From: JBCBKZ01 sp039026975
GTDB taxonomy: Bacteria; Bacteroidota; Bacteroidia; J057
Length of the DNA stretch: 9,048 bases
Direction of reading: 5' to 3'
Assembly: GCA_039026975.1 (NCBI GenBank)
Contig: JBCCLI010000269.1
Coordinates: forward strand, 1-9,048
Shown: piece by piece, positions 1 through 6,629 of the stretch
Position numbering within the stretch: the stretch's first letter is position 1
Layout: each line of letters opens with the position of its first letter
Made by a program: the position numbers and the translations under genes
The notes under the pieces: generated by a model
Databases searched by the model: none
Told to the model about the DNA's origin: nothing
Seen by the model: only the letters and a program-made list of their open reading frames with translations

Positions 1-71
1 AAAAAGGCCAGGATGTAGGCATTTCAGGCTCAAGCTTTAGAGAAGAGTTAAGGAAGAAATATGGAAGCTGA
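1..71 (+). CDS. C-terminal end of a probable antitoxin (partial, cut by window edge)
   Basis: The third reading frame is open from base 3 to a TGA at 69-71 and gives 22 residues, running from KGQDVGISG to ELRKKYGS. This charged tail, with a GISG/S-type turn before a short amphipathic helix, resembles the C-terminus of ParD-like antitoxins that precede ParE-type toxins ('GxDSGxSexs...' ends). The reading frame overlaps the downstream toxin ATG (61) by 11 bp, a usual arrangement in type II toxin-antitoxin operons and the main argument for the call. In the family, the antitoxin binds and neutralises the toxin and represses its own promoter. The DNA-binding N-terminus and the promoter lie outside the window, so the family assignment rests on 22 residues and on context. 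Confidence 0.45.
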   Translation, partial: KGQDVGISGSSFREELRKKYGS

Positions 72-375
72 TCAGTTTTCATATGAAGTAACCTTAGATG
101 CTGCAGAAGAAATAGATCAGGCTATCTCATACTATGACCTACAATTTAGTAGCGGGGCAGCTGACTTTCTCACGGCTTTCGATGATACTATCCTTCGAAT
201 TCTAAAGATGCCAGAAGCTCGTAAAAGGAGATCATCAAAAGATCCAGATATTAGAGGCCAACAATTAGTTGCCCAAAAAGGCAACAGTAGCTATGCTAAG
301 AAATTCCCTTACCTCTTAATCTATAAAGTCTATCTAGCGGAAAAAAATAGTGATCTTCCAGCTATGGCCTTTTAG
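61..375 (+). CDS. RelE/ParE-family toxin, C-terminus probably altered by a frameshift
   Basis: The product is 104 residues. The N-terminal two thirds look like the ParE/RelE fold: a beta strand (FSYEVTLDAAEEID), two helices (AISYYDLQFSSGAADFL, FDDTILRILKMPEA), then the beta strand KKFPYLLIYKVYL, a typical 'R.FPYxIxYxv' segment. Family members inhibit gyrase (ParE) or cleave mRNA at the ribosome (RelE); which applies here cannot be told. The start is preceded by AGGAAG at a suitable distance and overlaps the putative antitoxin stop. After YLAE the protein ends as KNSDLPAMAF, which does not look like the expected last strand. Removing one A from the run of seven at 341-347 instead gives EKIVIFQLWPFSS and on to a TAG at 404-406 (114 residues), which does resemble the closing strand. 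The gene is therefore probably truncated or inactive, unless the A run slips during expression. Confidence 0.7.
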   Translation: MEADQFSYEVTLDAAEEIDQAISYYDLQFSSGAADFLTAFDDTILRILKMPEARKRRSSKDPDIRGQQLVAQKGNSSYAKKFPYLLIYKVYLAEKNSDLPAMAF

Positions 376-459
376 CAGTTCTCTCCCGATTAAAGATCAA
401 CTTTAGGTTTCCCAATTTTAACTCCAAGAAGATTTATTTGGTCCAGAGCTTGACTTTAA

Positions 460-500
460 GTGAGAATTTTTTCACATTTAAAGTGTGAATAATTTCACAC
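460..500. promoter_or_regulatory. Tandem dyad operators upstream of the BlaI-type repressor gene
   Basis: Two 18-bp dyads of the same design lie just before the repressor gene. Operator 1 (460-477) is GTGAGAATTTTTTCACAT: arms GTGAGAA and TTCACAT around four bases, with imperfect symmetry. Operator 2 (483-500) is GTGTGAATAATTTCACAC: perfect 7-bp arms GTGTGAA and TTCACAC around TAAT. Their starts are 23 bp apart, about two helical turns, so two dimers could bind side by side. The second ends 13 bp before the ATG at 514. BlaI/MecI repressors bind paired dyads over their own promoters, so autorepression is the natural reading. The core here is TTCACA/TGTGAA rather than the staphylococcal TACA/TGTA. 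I could not place a convincing Bacteroidota -33/-7 promoter (TTTG, TAnnTTTG) in this stretch. Binding by the neighbouring repressor is inference. Confidence 0.65.
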
Positions 501-513
501 TAAGCTAATAACT

Positions 514-900
514 ATGTCTGCATCAGATTTTAGTCATCTTTCCAAAAGGGAAAAACAGATCATGGACATTCTCTACAGAGAGGGTTCATTAAGTGCGCAG
601 GAGATCATGGAAAAACTTCCAGACCCTCCTGGCTATGCAACTGTCAGAAAGCTACTCGGTATTTTAGAAGACAAAGGCCAGGTCATTCACAGCAAATCTG
701 GAAGGCAATTCATTTATGAGCCCAGGAATTCCAGAGAACAGGTGAAAGGGAAAAACCTGAAACATGTACTCTCTACCTTTTTTAAGGGGTCCATATCTGA
801 GGCAGTAGCTACCTTTTTGGATCAATCTGATCAGCAGATTTCAGAAGAAGAACTTGAAGAACTGGATGCCCTTATCCGGCAAGCCAGAAAGAAAAAGTAA
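514..900 (+). CDS. BlaI/MecI/CopY-family transcriptional repressor
   Basis: The product is 128 residues, the usual length for the family. Residues 8-70 form the winged helix: LSKREKQIMDILYREG, then AQEIMEKL, the recognition helix YATVRKLLGILEDKG (41-55), and the wing HSKSGRQFIYEP (59-70). This matches the family pattern 'TVrtlLrrLeeKG...GR.y.Y.P'. Residues 80-128 are the helical dimerisation part, ending SEEELEELDALIRQARKKK. In characterised systems the dimer represses its operon and is inactivated by proteolysis in its C-terminal half when the partner sensor is triggered. The gene lies 30 bp upstream of the M56 membrane protease gene on the same strand and just downstream of two dyad operators, so it probably represses itself, the protease, and perhaps the next gene. 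The ATG at 514 is the only reasonable start. No cysteine-rich CopY-type metal site is present, which argues against a copper repressor. Confidence 0.93.
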   Translation: MSASDFSHLSKREKQIMDILYREGSLSAQEIMEKLPDPPGYATVRKLLGILEDKGQVIHSKSGRQFIYEPRNSREQVKGKNLKHVLSTFFKGSISEAVATFLDQSDQQISEEELEELDALIRQARKKK

Positions 901-930
901 CAACACCTCATCCATTTAATACCAAATCGC

Positions 931-3279
931 ATGGACTTATTCATTGAAATCTCTTTCAAAAGCCTGTTTATCTCAGCTATCGGATGTGGATTGTGTTGGC
1001 TACTCAGAAAAGAGTCCGCTTACATCCGTCATTGGATGATCAGCCTAACGGCTGTAGGATTGTTACTCCTACCAGTCGTTACTGTGCTGGGGCCCAGTCT
1101 TCCCCTTATTCCGGAAGAGGCCCTTCCTGAAGTATTTACTTCTACTGTAGAAACGTCTGAGTCGGTACCAGTTGTGATTGGTAAGGATGCACCCATAGTT
1201 TCAGCAGAAAAGCCTACCACTGTTTCCTCTACCTATCAAGAGGTTGAATCTCAGGCCCAGCCTATTCCCATTTTTAGCATACTTGCTATCGCTTGGGCAT
1301 TAGGGGCTTTCCTTTTGCTGACTAAAATGATGCTGGGTATTTGGAGAATCCATCAGATTAGCCAAAAGGCTAACCCTATTCGTTTGCCCTTTCTCTCTGA
1401 GAATACCCCATACGGGAAGACGCCACTTAAAGTAAGTACTGAAGTCCATTCTCCTATGACCTGGGGGATATTCAAACCAGAAATTCTCCTCCCCACCTCT
1501 ACACTGAAGCTGAGTGAGAACGAGTTACAGACCATTCTTTTACATGAGTGGACACACATTCAACGTAAGGATTACCTACTTCACCTATTATGCCTGATGG
1601 CTACCAGTCTTCACTGGATAAACCCATTTGCCTGGATACTCAAGAAAAGGCACGTCATTGAACGTGAGAAAGCCTGTGATGAACAGATGATCAGAGGTGG
1701 AAAGCCAGTCCCTGAATATGCAGCCCAACTGGTTTCCGTAGCCAGAAAACTCACAAGACCTTCCTCCTTGCAGGATCATGTAGCCATTCAAATGGCAAAA
1801 GGTCCTCAAATTAAGCAAAGAGTCGTAGCGCTCATTAATGATAATCCAGCTATTCCGCTACCATCGAGAAGGATGTTGGCCAATTATGGGCTGTTGTTTG
1901 CGTGCTGGATCCCCTTACTGGCAGCTATTAGTCCGGTTTCTCCAGCAAAAGAAATACCCATTCTCCAGGAAGCAATAGAGCAGGCAGCAGCTGAGACCCC
2001 CTTCCAGATATTTGAAAATCCACAGCTTTTAAATGAGTCTCAAGCGGCACTACCTACGGAACAAGCTCACCCTTTGGAAAGAATAGACAATCAACCCCAG
2101 CTTGAAGTAGCTTCTCTGGATGTCCGTAGTATCGAAGTAAGTCCTGTAGCAGTTAAGATAGAAGTTACAGAAGAATCCAGTGGACTAGCTCCTTCTCTGC
2201 TTAAGTCCGGGAAAGCGCTCAAGTGGACTAATGGGAATTACGAATACCAGTTGTGGACTTATGGAAATATTCAGTCTATTTCCAGTCCTCCTTACGTGAA
2301 ATTTGAAAAGGCAGATGATATACTGGTGGTGACCCAGCGAAAAAAGGGGAAACATGAAAATTCTATCAAACTCATCCTAAGCCCAGCACCATATGATGGG
2401 AATCTTATCCAATCTTATATGGCTGGCAATCCCAACTCATTCTCATGGCATCCTAAGGGAGATGTGTTAGAACTATGGTACAAGGAAGGAAAATGGGTTT
2501 TCTTGGCAAGAGGAACCACCAAAGAGTCCAGGAAGATTTTACCTATGGTGGCAGAAAAATTACAAACTGAGAAGAATTGGGTTAACCGGGATACAAATCC
2601 TAGCTGGTGGGAAATCATTCAAGAGAATATTCACATAAAGGGAGATAGATTTTATCAACAAGATAAAGAAGAGCTCTCAACTAAGTTAGAAAAAGCAGGT
2701 CTACCTTCATACAACACTGCGGTAGCCACTAACTTAGCCTCCCTTCCTGTGCTTACTGATGCATTTGAGATAAGTCAGATAGGAGCGGAAACATTTATTG
2801 GAAAAAATGCTCCTACCCAAACGAGCAGTGGATTTAACAACCCCAAGAAGTATTTGGACGGATTAGAAGGGAAGGGAACTACTTTCGGAACAGCCCTTAC
2901 CTATTCTGGCACTAAGATTAAAGTTAACCAACTACATTTCCATATTCGACATAATGGTTACAAGCGTATCTCATTTGAGGCAAACCTCTATGAAATAAAA
3001 GGAGGACGTGTAACCGGAAGAATAAATCCCTCGCCTATACTCTTTGATGTCGAGAACATTAAAAATTGGGTAACAGCTGGCTTAAGCTCACCCGTAACTA
3101 TTTCCTCTGATGTATTAGTTACCCTTAAAGTCGTAGATGGTGAGGCCAAGGGAAGGTCTGCAGGGCTATTTCTATCTCATGACGACTCATCCTATGCATC
3201 CATGGAAGATCTGACAGGGCAGAAGGATTGGGGAATTTGGGAAGGAAATTTCTCCTTTTACTTAAGTTATCGTGAATAA
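931..3279 (+). CDS. BlaR1-like M56 membrane metalloprotease/sensor with an unusual C-terminal domain
   Basis: The product is 782 residues. Membrane segments are visible at about 8-25, 36-56, 113-136 and 314-334. Between the last two lies the cytoplasmic M56 zinc protease domain: HEWTH at 205-209 (HExxH) and the downstream EREKACDEQ (244-252) with the third ligand glutamate, as in BlaR1/MecR1. In those proteins the sensor binds the signal outside and the protease domain triggers repressor cleavage inside. The outer part after the fourth helix (335-782) is about 450 residues. It has a Pro/Glu-rich linker (340-420), an unrecognised region (420-610), and a beta-rich end (about 612-782: SQIGAETFIGKN, LHFHIRHNGYKRISFEANLYEI, VLVTLKVVDG) like the terminal domain of Bacteroidota carboxypeptidase-like surface proteins. 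No ordered STxK, SxV/N, KTG set of a penicillin-binding sensor is seen. It follows the BlaI-type gene by 30 bp, so co-transcription is likely. The ligand is unknown. Confidence 0.88.
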   Translation: MDLFIEISFKSLFISAIGCGLCWLLRKESAYIRHWMISLTAVGLLLLPVVTVLGPSLPLIPEEALPEVFTSTVETSESVPVVIGKDAPIVSAEKPTTVSSTYQEVESQAQPIPIFSILAIAWALGAFLLLTKMMLGIWRIHQISQKANPIRLPFLSENTPYGKTPLKVSTEVHSPMTWGIFKPEILLPTSTLKLSENELQTILLHEWTHIQRKDYLLHLLCLMATSLHWINPFAWILKKRHVIEREKACDEQMIRGGKPVPEYAAQLVSVARKLTRPSSLQDHVAIQMAKGPQIKQRVVALINDNPAIPLPSRRMLANYGLLFACWIPLLAAISPVSPAKEIPILQEAIEQAAAETPFQIFENPQLLNESQAALPTEQAHPLERIDNQPQLEVASLDVRSIEVSPVAVKIEVTEESSGLAPSLLKSGKALKWTNGNYEYQLWTYGNIQSISSPPYVKFEKADDILVVTQRKKGKHENSIKLILSPAPYDGNLIQSYMAGNPNSFSWHPKGDVLELWYKEGKWVFLARGTTKESRKILPMVAEKLQTEKNWVNRDTNPSWWEIIQENIHIKGDRFYQQDKEELSTKLEKAGLPSYNTAVATNLASLPVLTDAFEISQIGAETFIGKNAPTQTSSGFNNPKKYLDGLEGKGTTFGTALTYSGTKIKVNQLHFHIRHNGYKRISFEANLYEIKGGRVTGRINPSPILFDVENIKNWVTAGLSSPVTISSDVLVTLKVVDGEAKGRSAGLFLSHDDSSYASMEDLTGQKDWGIWEGNFSFYLSYRE

Positions 3280-3303
3280 CAGCTGACAGTAATTCCTTCC
3301 TCT

Positions 3304-3356
3304 GGAGGGGCTAGATGTGGGTCTAACTACAGAGTAAGAAACCCACCTTTTCCTCC
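3304..3356 (+). other. Interrupted hairpin in the leader between the M56 gene and the metalloprotease gene
   Basis: The 121-bp gap between the two genes contains nested complementary arms: GGAGG (3304-3308) with CCTCC (3352-3356), and GTGGGT (3317-3322) with ACCCAC (3341-3346), the inner loop being 18 bases. Unequal internal loops (8 and 5 bases) make it a moderate structure. It is followed by an A-rich stretch running to the ATG at 3401 and not by a T run, so it is not a classical intrinsic terminator. It might be an mRNA-processing or attenuation element that sets the level of the downstream gene, or chance. No copy of the upstream TTCACA/TGTGAA operator is present here, and I see no clear promoter. 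Confidence 0.35.
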
Positions 3357-3400
3357 TCACAAAAAGAGAATCTAATAACAACCCAAAAAATAATATTCTT

Positions 3401-4315
3401 ATGAAGTCCCTATTTTTCTTTTGCCTTTTGGCAAGTAGCATTTCTATGCTTATTTCTCAACCCAAAGAAGATCTAAGCCAGACCATCATCACCTCTGATA
3501 TAGACCTCTTCTGGCAGTGCTATGATGAGGCTAATGGAAACATAACAGGCGCTACTTTTAATAGATATATTGAAGAAGGGTCTGCTGGTGTAACAGGTTT
3601 TATGCCCATGAGAATAGTTAGTGCCAAGAAACTGGCAAAAACAGTGAAAAAGAATCAGGTCTATTATGAGTTTATCAGGGAAGGGAGTTCTGAAATCCGA
3701 GAGCGTTTTGAAGGAGAAATTCTGCAGGTATACCGTCAAATGAAAGAATGGTATGCTGAGGCCACCATTCCTAATGTCTACTTTGTCATAGGAAGAATGA
3801 ATACGGGGGGAAGCATATCAGGTGATGGCTTGATCATGGGAGCTGAAATGTACGGTCCTCAGGGAAATGAAAATGGCCCCAATGCCATCATAGACTACCA
3901 GGTTATTCCCTCTATCGTAGCCCATGAGCTGATTCACTTCCAACAAAATACGCCACAGCCTAGAACCTTACTGGATCAAACCCTCAGAGAAGGGGCTGCA
4001 GACTTTCTCGCATACCTCATCCAGGATAGGACACTTAGGCATCATTTAGATGGATGGGCTGCCTCCAGAGCGGATACCCTTTGGCAGATCTTCCAGGAGG
4101 AAATGCTAGATAAATCCTACCAGGGCTGGCTCTACGCCGGAGGTCAAGTTATGCCAGAGGCACCCAGGGATTTAGGGTACTGGATGGGCTTCTACATATG
4201 TAAGGCCTACTACCTCAAGCAGGAAGATCCTAAGCAGGCAGTAATAGATATTCTCACTATGCAAGATTCACAAGCTTTCCTGGCTGCGAGTGGTTTTAAT
4301 GGAGAATTACCTTAG
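3401..4315 (+). CDS. Secreted DUF2268/GldB-like putative zinc metalloprotease
   Basis: The product is 304 residues. It starts with a signal peptide (MKSLFFFCLLASSISMLIS, cleavage near residue 19-20) without a lipobox cysteine, so it is probably periplasmic or secreted. Residues 171-182 contain HELIH (H175, E176, H179), a zincin HExxH motif. LREGAADFLAYL follows at 195-206; E197 and D201 form an ExxxD pair likely to give the third zinc ligand. DLGYWMGFYICKAYY (257-271) is the conserved C-terminal helix of the Bacteroidota DUF2268/GldB-related group. The middle (127-153, FVIGRMNTGGSISGDGLIMG) also fits that group. Substrate and role are not established; the group is annotated as putative zinc-dependent proteases. 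It lies 121 bp after the BlaR1-like gene on the same strand and before a strong terminator, so it could be the third gene of the BlaI-controlled operon or have its own promoter. Confidence 0.8.
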   Translation: MKSLFFFCLLASSISMLISQPKEDLSQTIITSDIDLFWQCYDEANGNITGATFNRYIEEGSAGVTGFMPMRIVSAKKLAKTVKKNQVYYEFIREGSSEIRERFEGEILQVYRQMKEWYAEATIPNVYFVIGRMNTGGSISGDGLIMGAEMYGPQGNENGPNAIIDYQVIPSIVAHELIHFQQNTPQPRTLLDQTLREGAADFLAYLIQDRTLRHHLDGWAASRADTLWQIFQEEMLDKSYQGWLYAGGQVMPEAPRDLGYWMGFYICKAYYLKQEDPKQAVIDILTMQDSQAFLAASGFNGELP

Positions 4316-4369
4316 TCATTGAGGTAAGCGTTCATATTCCCTTTTTAACGGTTCTATCTCTTCTTGAAG

Positions 4370-4418
4370 CCACAGATTCACAGATGAAAAGAGCTATTAT
4401 CTGTGAATCTGTGGTTTT
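4370..4418. terminator. Strong hairpin terminator between convergent genes
   Basis: A perfect 16-bp inverted repeat, CCACAGATTCACAGAT (4370-4385) and ATCTGTGAATCTGTGG (4399-4414), surrounds a 13-base loop. On the + strand it is followed by TTTT (4415-4418), and wobble pairs with GAAG upstream can lengthen the stem to about 20 bp. It lies 55 bp after the metalloprotease stop and 20 bp past the acylase stop on the other strand, where a shared terminator is expected. The T run favours termination on the + strand; the - strand side lacks one, so two-way action is less sure. Confidence 0.85.
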
Positions 4419-4433
4419 CAATAGCAGCTTAAA

Positions 4434-6506
4434 CTACTCAGGATGATATACCTTCTTGGCATTCTTGAGAACTGTTTCTTTATCCAGGGTCATGGGCTTA
4501 AGCTTCTGTTTGGTGTATAGCTCCATCTGATCTGTAAAGTGGGGGCTTTCAGGTTTGGCAGAGGCCCCATAAGCATTAACACTTTCTATTTCAGGCCCTG
4601 CTCCGGAAAACTTAACCAGTTGGATGTAGGATTCTCCAGCTACAGGTTTCATCCGCCCATCTTTCTGCATAGTGCTGTATATGGCCGCTAATACCTCTGG
4701 TCCTCCCCCGAATGGCAAACTAACGTCTCCCCTTCTATGCTGCTGTACTTCCCCAAGGGGAACATACTTTCTCCCAAAATGCTTAAGAAGGTGCTCCTCT
4801 GCATACTTCACACCACCAATGAAGATGGCGTTCTTGTCTTTGGTATCTTTTAAGGCCTTGTCCTTTCTGTACTTCCGGGTCCTGATATAGTAATTGGCCA
4901 GAAGGAAAATAGCAGCTTCCTCACTTTCTACCTTCATTACCCTATCCCACGCATTTAACCTATCCAGACTTTCGGCTACCTCAGGATACACTTCTCCACT
5001 CAGGTTCAGAAAGGTATCAATGTTCATATTGGAGAGAAATGGATTGTGGTAGGCTTGATCATACTTGATCCTCTTGAGATCTTCATAAGATAATTTGTCA
5101 TAGGTATCTATCAAGGCTCTGAAGCGAATTCCTCTATTACTTAAATCATCAGGTAGCTGAAAGCCCGTGGTAGAAGGTATGTCTTTCACTTTAGGATTAT
5201 CAGCTTCACCGGAAGAGCGAAAGGGGGAATTATTGGTGTTATATACATAGCCTGAAGTGGGATTTAACACCTGCGGTAGGCTGTCAATAGGATAGTAGTC
5301 ATTTTCCCAAAGGGTAGCTGAGGTGTCCCCCCTAACTACGCCATCCCACTCATAGCCCTTATCTCTGACAGGAAATCGGCCATTACTGATATAAAAGATG
5401 TTGTCCTCTTTATCTGCATAGATAATGTTTGTACTTACGATTCCCCGCATACTAAGCGCTTCCTGGAACTCCTGGAAATTGGTGGCCTTATTCATTCTAT
5501 ACCACTGCTCCGCCGCTTGAATATTCTGATTAGCAGGGAAGCGCCAGGCAAAGAAGCCCTGGTCTGTTTCTATAGTTACCCCATATTTACTTTTGTAATA
5601 CTTCTTTTTGATCCCTAAGGGGAGAAAACCCATCAGCTTAATCCTGGCCTTGGTATGATAAGGCTGCAGGGCTAGCCATTCTCCATCAAACTTATAATGC
5701 AGCTTCTTATCGGGGTGCATAGTGAGGGCATATACATCAGCTAAGTCAGGATAGTTTACGGTATGTGCCCACCCTAGGGTCTCATTAACCCCTGTAAAGA
5801 TGGACAGCCCTCCAGCAAAGCTGGCACCCAGGATGTTCCACCCTTCTTCACTACATAAATGGGCCTCATACCATGAGTTAACCCCTTCCAGGGGTTGGTG
5901 AGAATTACTCACGAAATAGGTTTTACCTTCCGTAGTTTTATCCTTGCTAATGGCAAACGCATTTGAGCCTCTGGCTTCCGCAATTTGGCCGGCATTTAAT
6001 CGCTCATTTAGAATAGCATTTAATTCTCCATCTGCCTGTGAAATAAGGGTCATTCCTAGTACATAGCCTTGAATGACATCTACTTCATCTACAGGAAACA
6101 GGTCTTTATGAAGTACCTCTTTAGGATGAGCTTCCGCATAGGCATTGGCTCCAGCAGCGTAAGCTTCCACTATTTTCCTAAAATCTGGACTAAGCTCTTG
6201 CTGGTATTTCTCTTTGGCTATAGCATAAGACCCCACCAGGTGGGAAGCTACGTCCATGAAGGCGCCTTCCTTCCCAAGCACCAATCCTGCCAGTCCTCTT
6301 CCTGGTAATAGTAGCCTCTGCATAGTGTCAAAATCATCTTCAGCTGTGGCCCAGGCAAAACCGTAGGCTACTTCCACATCTGTAGGTGCAAATACATGGG
6401 GAACCCCATAGGTATCCCTGGCAATCTGAATATTCTTGGGATTTATCTGAGCCAAAAGCCCGTAAGTATGGAAAACTAACACACTGTAAAGAAGTAGGAT
6501 TCGCAT
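4434..6506 (-). CDS. Penicillin acylase / acyl-homoserine-lactone acylase family Ntn hydrolase
   Basis: The product is 690 residues, slightly shorter than usual for the family. A signal peptide (MRILLLYSVLVFHTYGLLA, cut near residue 19) indicates the periplasm. The precursor should self-cleave before S181 in ARGSNAFAI, making that serine the nucleophile of the beta chain. Counting from S181, H203 (SNSHQP) is beta-His23 and V250 (AHTV) is beta-Val70, exactly the positions used in the AHL acylase PvdQ; N425/N426 (YNTNNSP, about beta-245) is the likely oxyanion asparagine. The C-terminal YGASAKPESPHFTDQMELY is also typical. Family members hydrolyse amide bonds of N-acyl compounds such as acyl-homoserine lactones, cyclic lipopeptides or penicillins; the substrate here cannot be read from sequence. 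The gene is convergent with the BlaI/BlaR1 unit and separated from it by a terminator. Its upstream region (6507-6577) has no clear promoter, only an AT-rich stretch. Confidence 0.92.
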   Translation of the reverse strand: MRILLLYSVLVFHTYGLLAQINPKNIQIARDTYGVPHVFAPTDVEVAYGFAWATAEDDFDTMQRLLLPGRGLAGLVLGKEGAFMDVASHLVGSYAIAKEKYQQELSPDFRKIVEAYAAGANAYAEAHPKEVLHKDLFPVDEVDVIQGYVLGMTLISQADGELNAILNERLNAGQIAEARGSNAFAISKDKTTEGKTYFVSNSHQPLEGVNSWYEAHLCSEEGWNILGASFAGGLSIFTGVNETLGWAHTVNYPDLADVYALTMHPDKKLHYKFDGEWLALQPYHTKARIKLMGFLPLGIKKKYYKSKYGVTIETDQGFFAWRFPANQNIQAAEQWYRMNKATNFQEFQEALSMRGIVSTNIIYADKEDNIFYISNGRFPVRDKGYEWDGVVRGDTSATLWENDYYPIDSLPQVLNPTSGYVYNTNNSPFRSSGEADNPKVKDIPSTTGFQLPDDLSNRGIRFRALIDTYDKLSYEDLKRIKYDQAYHNPFLSNMNIDTFLNLSGEVYPEVAESLDRLNAWDRVMKVESEEAAIFLLANYYIRTRKYRKDKALKDTKDKNAIFIGGVKYAEEHLLKHFGRKYVPLGEVQQHRRGDVSLPFGGGPEVLAAIYSTMQKDGRMKPVAGESYIQLVKFSGAGPEIESVNAYGASAKPESPHFTDQMELYTKQKLKPMTLDKETVLKNAKKVYHPE

Positions 6507-6577
6507 AAGTGATTGTGAGTTTATAGAAAGTAGAAATTACTGAAAAAAGAAATAAGAGGAAACTGCTCTAACAACAG

Positions 6578-6609
6578 AATGACCTATCAGCTAAATCTGA
6601 TAGGCCATT
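6578..6609 (-). terminator. Hairpin terminator after the GMC dehydrogenase operon
   Basis: Arms at 6578-6590 (AATGACCTATCAG) and 6597-6609 (CTGATAGGCCATT) flank a six-base loop. The single mismatch becomes a G-U pair in the - strand transcript, giving a continuous 13-bp stem. It begins 20 bases after the dehydrogenase stop at 6630. The tail (CTGTTGTTAG on the - strand) is only moderately T-rich. The acylase gene starts about 70 bp further on in the same direction, so the hairpin separates two transcription units. Confidence 0.7.
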
Positions 6610-6629
6610 TACACTATGTTATGAAGATC

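Noticed and set aside
421..513. A TTTG (437-440) and TTGACT (450-455) as promoter elements for the repressor operon
   Set aside because: No TAnnTTTG or good -10 element follows at the right distance, so no promoter is called; only the dyads are reported.
1029..1818. Three open frames on the - strand inside the M56 gene
   Set aside because: They are antisense to a well-supported coding region, have low-complexity unfamily-like translations and no start context.
2194..2270. KSG and YGN tripeptides in the BlaR1-like sensor, as possible class D beta-lactamase motifs
   Set aside because: They occur in the wrong order and spacing and without an STxK motif, so they do not support a penicillin-binding fold.
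6507..6577. A promoter for the acylase gene on the - strand (TACTTTCT as a -7 element)
   Set aside because: The match to TAnnTTTG is incomplete and there is no clear -33 element; the stretch is simply AT-rich.
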